Assembly (NCBI GenBank): GCA_030770535.1
Contig: JASVEC010000012.1
Span: 930,001-994,000, forward strand
DNA from: Batkoa obscura
Lineage: Eukaryota; Entomophthoromycota; Entomophthoromycetes; Entomophthorales; Batkoaceae
DNA: 64,000 nt
Direction of reading: 5' to 3'
In this document: positions 59,539-64,000 of the stretch, in pieces
How the letters are laid out: every line of letters begins with the position of its first letter
How positions within the stretch are numbered: position 1 is the stretch's first letter
Position numbers and translations under genes: made by a program
Notes under the pieces: model-generated
Databases searched by the model: none
What the model was told of the DNA's origin: nothing
The model's input: the letters and a program-made list of their open reading frames with translations, nothing else

Positions 59539-60104
59539 TGGGGGTGTTTTTTTTGGCTTCATTATTTTTTCCGTTTTTTAGCGCTATTTGAGCGGAAAGA
59601 TTGTTAGTGTGAAATATTGCTTTATTTAGCTCTCGGATTGATTATAACACAACAATCACTTAAGTTGTTGTGTTCTCAAGTTCAAACACAATCAAGTCCG
59701 AGTCCCTTATTTTGATTTACTGCGAGAATTTATAACTTCATATTGCAAACAATATTATCTCCTTTTAATATCCATACTTATTGGAGTATAAAAGAGATTC
59801 TTCAATATGATAACTCGAGGCTTTTTAACTGAATTACTCCCTGATATCGTACCATTAATAAAGCCACTAAGTCTTTCTGACAACTTCTTACGTAGATTTT
59901 ACAGTAGTATTGTCTATTCTATTTGTTTTACATAGTTCGTAACTTATTACGTATTATTCTTATCCATTTAAGTCTATCTTAGTTATATAAACTAAGACCT
60001 TTCGACCCAAGGCAAGTTAATCAATCAAGAACTGCTTTTAACTCCTACCATTAAGTACCAACTTTCACATTAGTAAAATTGTTAAACAAAAAAATACATC
60101 CCCT
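59539..60104 (+). mobile_element. MITE copy 5, split by a solo LTR
   Basis: Left part 59539-59607 (TGGGGGTGTTTT...GAGCGGAAAGATTG), right part 60070-60104 (TTAGTAAAATTG...TACATCCCC). Between them lies the solo LTR at 59608-60069. Excluding the LTR and one TTAG, the two parts make a normal-length MITE. Both central CpG sites are retained. Confidence 0.85.
59608..60069 (+). repeat. solo LTR, copy 3 (nested in a MITE)
   Basis: 462 bp, TGTGAAATATTG...TTTCACA, with a perfect 4-bp target duplication TTAG (59604-59607 and 60070-60073) inside the MITE. Very close to copy 1. No internal element sequence is present, so it is a remnant of LTR-LTR recombination. It is younger than the MITE it interrupts. 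Confidence 0.88.
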
Positions 60105-60445
60105 TATATTAGCTATAAAAAGCTGAAAGTTAAAAAGTTTGTAATAATTTATTAAAAAAGTATATGAAATATAAAAAAAAGTTATTTGATAAAATATAAA
60201 ATATTCATATCAAAATATTATTTAATTAAAAAAGATAAAAAGTATTTTACATAAAAAGCTAAAAATGTGAATAAAGTTTAAAATTTAGTTATATAGCAAA
60301 ATATTACATTTTTAAATAAAAGCAACTATTATTTGTAACCTTATAATTTTAAATAAAGCTGGTAGTTAATAAGTTTTAGTTTATATAGCTAAAATAAATT
60401 ACATAAAATAATAACAAAATAAAATAAAAAATAAAATAAATAATA
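60105..60445. other. intergenic, no gene seen
   Basis: A+T-rich spacer between two MITEs. A 20-bp string near 60385 resembles one at 44690 but carries no feature. Confidence 0.45.
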
Positions 60446-60544
60446 TGAGGATATTTTTTGGTTTCATTACTTTTTCCATTTTCTAAGCGCTGTTTGAGTG
60501 GAAAAATTGTTAGTAAAATTCTTAAACACAAAAATACATCCCCA
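60446..60544 (+). mobile_element. MITE copy 6
   Basis: 99 bp, TGAGGATA...CATCCCCA, flanked by TA. The first central CpG is kept, the second reads TG. Confidence 0.86.
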
Positions 60545-61354
60545 TATAAAAGTTAAACCTTATATTTTATTGAACACTGACTTTAGCATAGATTATATTT
60601 AAGCATATTTTATTAAAATAAGTAAAATTAAATAAAAAGTAAAATTTTAATTATAAAAAAAAAGACTTTTTATAGTGGATCCCAAAACGCTACCCGCTAC
60701 CTTTCAAAAAAATTAATAGTATTTTACTATATAAGTTATTAATATTTTTTATAAATAACTCATTATGTTTAATTCTCAGTTCAAAGTTGCAGGTTTTTTG
60801 CCTTTAACCAATCAAAATGACTTGCGCCAAGGTCCAAATTCCCCGAAAATGCTGATGTCGATATGTTAATTATTTTTACACTTTTAAATCAATTCAAGAA
60901 TAATTAATTTAATTGGTCAAATTTATCCTTACAGTCTGAGCTTAGTCAGATTTGCTTTGAGCTTTTGGCAGGTTTGTTTTGAAGTTAATCATTATGAAAA
61001 GTAATAAAATAACTTAAATATTAATATTATTGAATAGTTTATTTCAATTGTAATGAAAATACAAGTTAACAAAAAAGACCTTATTATATTAGTACTTTCT
61101 ATATACTTTTTTACCATATTTAAAATAAATATATAATACTATTTAAAATTATAATAATTATGACTATTAACCCAATCCTTACTTTTTTAATTATATAGTA
61201 TGTGATATAGCTAATTCAAAAATTTAAGGATCTAAATAAAGCCATAATCATGTGACCAAACCTTTTCTATAATTTATTTTAAAATTAACCAATAAAACAA
61301 CTAAACTATATCAATATTATAATATATCATTTTATAAAATTTATAAATAATATA
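60545..61354. other. intergenic, no gene seen
   Basis: Mostly A+T-rich, with two slightly G+C-richer patches (60670-60705 and 60780-60860) that show no identifiable gene. Confidence 0.45.
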
Positions 61355-61455
61355 TGGGGGTATATTTTTGTGTTTAAGAATTTTACTAACGATTTTTCCA
61401 CTCAAATAGCGCTTAAAAAATGGAAAAAATAATGAAGCCAAAAAAAACAGCCCCA
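61355..61455 (-). mobile_element. MITE copy 7 (reverse orientation)
   Basis: 101 bp, TGGGGGTATATT...ACAGCCCCA, flanked by TA on both sides. Minus-strand centre AAGCGCTATTTGAGTGG. Confidence 0.87.
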
Positions 61456-61604
61456 TATCAGGATTTGTTTGTTTTAAATATAAATTTAATTAGCCAATTG
61501 TTTAATTATTATAAGATTTGATAATTGAAATATAAAATAAAACATTGAATTCATTTTTAGTATTATAACCTGCTTAGCTAAAAATGATTTATTGTAAATT
61601 TATA

Positions 61605-61705
61605 TGTGGAAGTATTTTTGTGTTTAACAATTTTACTAACAATTTTTCCACTCAAATAGCGCTTAAAAGATGGAAAAAGTGATGAAGCCAAAAAAAATAT
61701 CATCA
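61605..61705 (-). mobile_element. MITE copy 8 (reverse orientation)
   Basis: 101 bp, TGTGGAAG...ATATCATCA, flanked by TA, with degraded ends. The centre is identical to copy 7, 250 bp away, suggesting a local pair. Confidence 0.83.
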
Positions 61706-62221
61706 TATAATTTTTTAAAATTTAAAATTTTACATTCTTTACTCTACTTTATAGTTATATAGAAGCTAAGTTTTCAAATAGACTTTATTTAGTATTTTTA
61801 TACCAATAAGATGAATTTGATTAGGCTTTAACTCCTTGGGATGGAGGAAGGCTTTGACGTAGCCCCAAAGCTCCTTGAAAGTGGTCCAACTTCCCCTGCT
61901 TTCCTAATGATTTTAAATATCATAGTTGAAGTGCTAATCTTTAACTTTTAAAAAATTCTGAAATAAAATTATAAATAAATTATAATAATCTGTAGTTTGA
62001 TATTTAATATTTTTTTGTTTAATATTCTTATTTAATATTATATATCTTATATTCAAAATACTTATAATTCTAATAAATTAATTTCAAATTTACGAATAAT
62101 TGAAGTTTTGTCACAATTTAAAACCATTTAATTTAAGCTAAAACTTACATAAAGTAAAATAAGTCATTAAAACGAAAGCTACTTTTTTGATTTAATTCAT
62201 TTCATTTAATATAAAAATAAA
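61706..62221. other. intergenic with an unexplained G+C-richer island
   Basis: Bases 61825-61910 are far richer in G+C than their surroundings. On the minus strand a frame there reads TFKELWGYVKAFLHP and stays open for about 40 codons, with no family recognised. The rest is A+T-rich and includes the XPG promoter. Confidence 0.45.
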
Positions 62222-64000
62222 ATGGGAGTACAAGGCTTATGGAGTATAATAAACTCGGAAGGAGAAATAGTTGAACTAGAAAGTTTAAATCAAAAGATAT
62301 TAGCCATTGATGCCAGTATTTGGGTACATCAATTTTTAAAAGGAATCAAAGATGATAGAGGGGAAGTTATAGAAAAAGGAAGGCGCATAAAGATAAAATC
62401 GGGTTTAGTTTACAATCAACAGCTGAAAAGATTTTGATGGCCAAGTTACAAAGTACTGTATTGGATACTATAAAGTAGTTTTAGAGTAATACTGTTAACA
62501 ACATTTATATTTATTTGGTTATAGAAATAAACATGACGAAAGTGATGAGTTTAAAAGATTGAATTCATCAGATAGTTTTAATCGTAGTAAAAGAAATAGG
62601 GATGAGTTTGAACTACCGAGTTTAGAAAATGGATTAGAGTAACTAACTCAACACTAATATAACAACAATATTTATTGTTTATAGAAAAAATATGAAATAT
62701 GAAGATCCACGATACGATTTTGATGCAGAGTTGATAGAATATTTGAAAGAATATAAAGTAAGAATCATAATATCATAAAACTTATTTTATTTAATATAAG
62801 TAGCCAGATATGAGCTATTCGAATATCGATAATATTGATGAATTACCAGAACAAATAAAGTATGAGTTAATAAGTGAGCTGAGGTTAAGAAGTAGACAAA
62901 CGTCACTTAAAAGGATGAATTATATGAAAAGAAACGCACCGAAAGCAATTGATTTTTCTCAATTACAAATACAGAATCTAGTGAATAGGAATGCATTAAC
63001 TCAAAAATACCTCGATGTTGTTGGGATCGGGGATGAACGTCACTTACCAAATGTTAAAACTGCTAGGGTGGCTGCTGAAAAAGGTAAAGCTTTTAGTTTA
63101 CTTAAGCAAGAAAATGGCGGTTGGTCAATATCAAGCGAAACAAATGCTCCTACTATTAAATCGGAACCATCAAAACAACCAAAACAATCGAAACCAGTTG
63201 ATAAAAAGGACATTATCGATGCTGCTAGTTTCAATACTAGTTTTGATACTAGCTTTAACTTTTTCGATGATATCGAAGAAATAGAAGACGAAGCGGATTA
63301 CATTGAAGATAATATGGACTTTAAAGATATCTCAAATGAAAACTTAAATACATCAAATTTATCAAAGTTTGTTTATTCAGTCATATAGCTATTTGTTTTT
63401 AATATATAATTTCTTAGTGAATTAAATAACCATACGAATAAAATATTAGAATCAAGTGAAGACGATGTTGAAGACGATGTTGAAGACGATTTCGAAGAGT
63501 AATAATAAATAAATTTAGTTTGATTATTAATTTAGTAATAAAATAGAATAACAGTAGATGATACGACTAACGACAATAGAGGAGAGAATGAAAAAGGGGA
63601 AGTAAAAGAATTAGAAAAATGGCAAAAGTACTTAAATGATGGTATTGATGAAGATATCAAAAATAGTAAACAATTTCATTATGAAGCAATTAATAAATGG
63701 GATTTAGATAAATTACAAAAAAAAATTGAACACTATAAAGAATTACAAAAAGAGTTATTAAATCCTAAGTTCGATCAATTTGTTATTTATGAAGAGTTTT
63801 TAGATACTGTTATTAAATTAAAGAAAAGTCAACTCCAATATAAAAAACTTCAAAGCTTATCAGAAAATAAAATTAAAATATATGATATAAATGAAGATGA
63901 CTCGTTTGAGAGTATTTCTGAGATATCATTTGATGAAATCAGTAGGCCCTCTGAGAATGATGTTAAAGGTAGTTGAAATTTTATTAGGTCATTAAAAAAC
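62222..64000 (+). CDS. RAD2: XPG/Rad2-type nuclease, 5' part, with an apparent deletion
   Basis: Start of the structure-specific endonuclease that makes the 3' cut in nucleotide-excision repair. MGVQGLWSIINSEGE and LAIDASIWVHQFLKGIKDD are the canonical N-terminus. Exons then continue as RKAHKDKIGFSLQSTAEKIL, KYEDPRYDFDAELIEYLKE, PDMSYSNIDNIDELPEQIKY, RRSRQTSLKRMNY-like and VAAEKGKAFSLL, typical of the spacer of Rad2/XPG. Splicing is clean at about 62453/62526, 62640/62685, 62757/62804, 63370/63415 and 63500/63550. The gene runs off the right edge before the XPG-I domain. Between EVIEK and KRKAH the expected block of about 40 residues (FFRR...KPVFVFDGG...LKRQTI) is missing, and the frame changes by one step near 62380. 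An acidic three-fold EDDV repeat lies at 63455-63500. Confidence 0.85.

Noticed and set aside
1-64000. CRISPR arrays, operons or bacterial-type regulation
   Set aside because: No spaced direct repeats of the right size; spliced eukaryotic genes throughout.

Overview
The window is about three-quarters A+T nuclear DNA from a fungus. Genes are small and broken by many very short introns (about 30-80 nt, gt...ag, often with a ctaac/taac branch site). The gene set is fungal: pantothenate synthetase, pyruvate decarboxylase, an Ark1/Prk1-type kinase, Dap1, a Brc1/Rtt107-type six-BRCT protein, and a Fot1/Pogo transposase relic. The mix of an expanded F-box/LRR family, paired DUF1295 membrane reductases and a secreted kelch protein at this base composition recalls early-diverging fungi such as Conidiobolus-like Entomophthoromycotina. 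That placement is inference.

Layout. 1-2609: 3' end of the RNA polymerase I largest subunit. 2.6-13.6 kb: a repeat-rich block with one intact F-box/LRR gene, three decayed relatives, a LINE tail fragment, and a DNA transposon (copy A) interrupted by a solo LTR. 14.2-19.5 kb: a secreted LPMO-like protein, a broken SRA/YDG (5-methylcytosine reader) gene, a second transposon copy (B) and a MITE. 20-42.5 kb: a compact housekeeping island. It holds the kelch protein, TAF9, VPS20, LYAR-like zinc finger, two DUF1295 proteins, eL37, an MT-A70 methyltransferase, ataxin-3, Hub1/UBL5, membrane glutaredoxin, pyruvate decarboxylase, a small unknown gene, cytochrome b5 reductase and mitochondrial NDK. 42.5-47.2 kb: a second repeat block (Pogo/Fot1 relic, extremely A+T-rich desert, solo LTR, MITE, F-box pseudogene). 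47.7-58.3 kb: a second gene island (Brc1/Rtt107-like, PanC, Dap1, NAK-family kinase, acyl-CoA oxidase). 58.3-62.2 kb: a repeat desert with four MITEs, one split by a solo LTR. 62.2-64 kb: the start of an XPG/Rad2 nuclease gene with an apparent internal deletion.

Spliced models were built by hand. For most complete genes the exon lengths sum to a multiple of three and the product matches the family end to end: VPS20 217 aa, UBL5 73 aa, eL37 94 aa, NDK 232 aa, Brc1-like 922 aa, acyl-CoA oxidase 664 aa.

The most interesting signal is mutational. The two transposon copies differ by 16 substitutions that I could count, and all 16 are C:G/T:A transitions, ten in CpA context. Many stops in the decayed elements sit where CAA/CAG (Gln) or TGG codons would fit. 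Eight copies of a 100-bp MITE vary at two positions between CpG and TpG. Together these suggest cytosine-deamination or RIP-like damage of repeats. The same window carries a broken SRA/YDG gene and an intact MT-A70 methyltransferase with an unusual DPPL motif.
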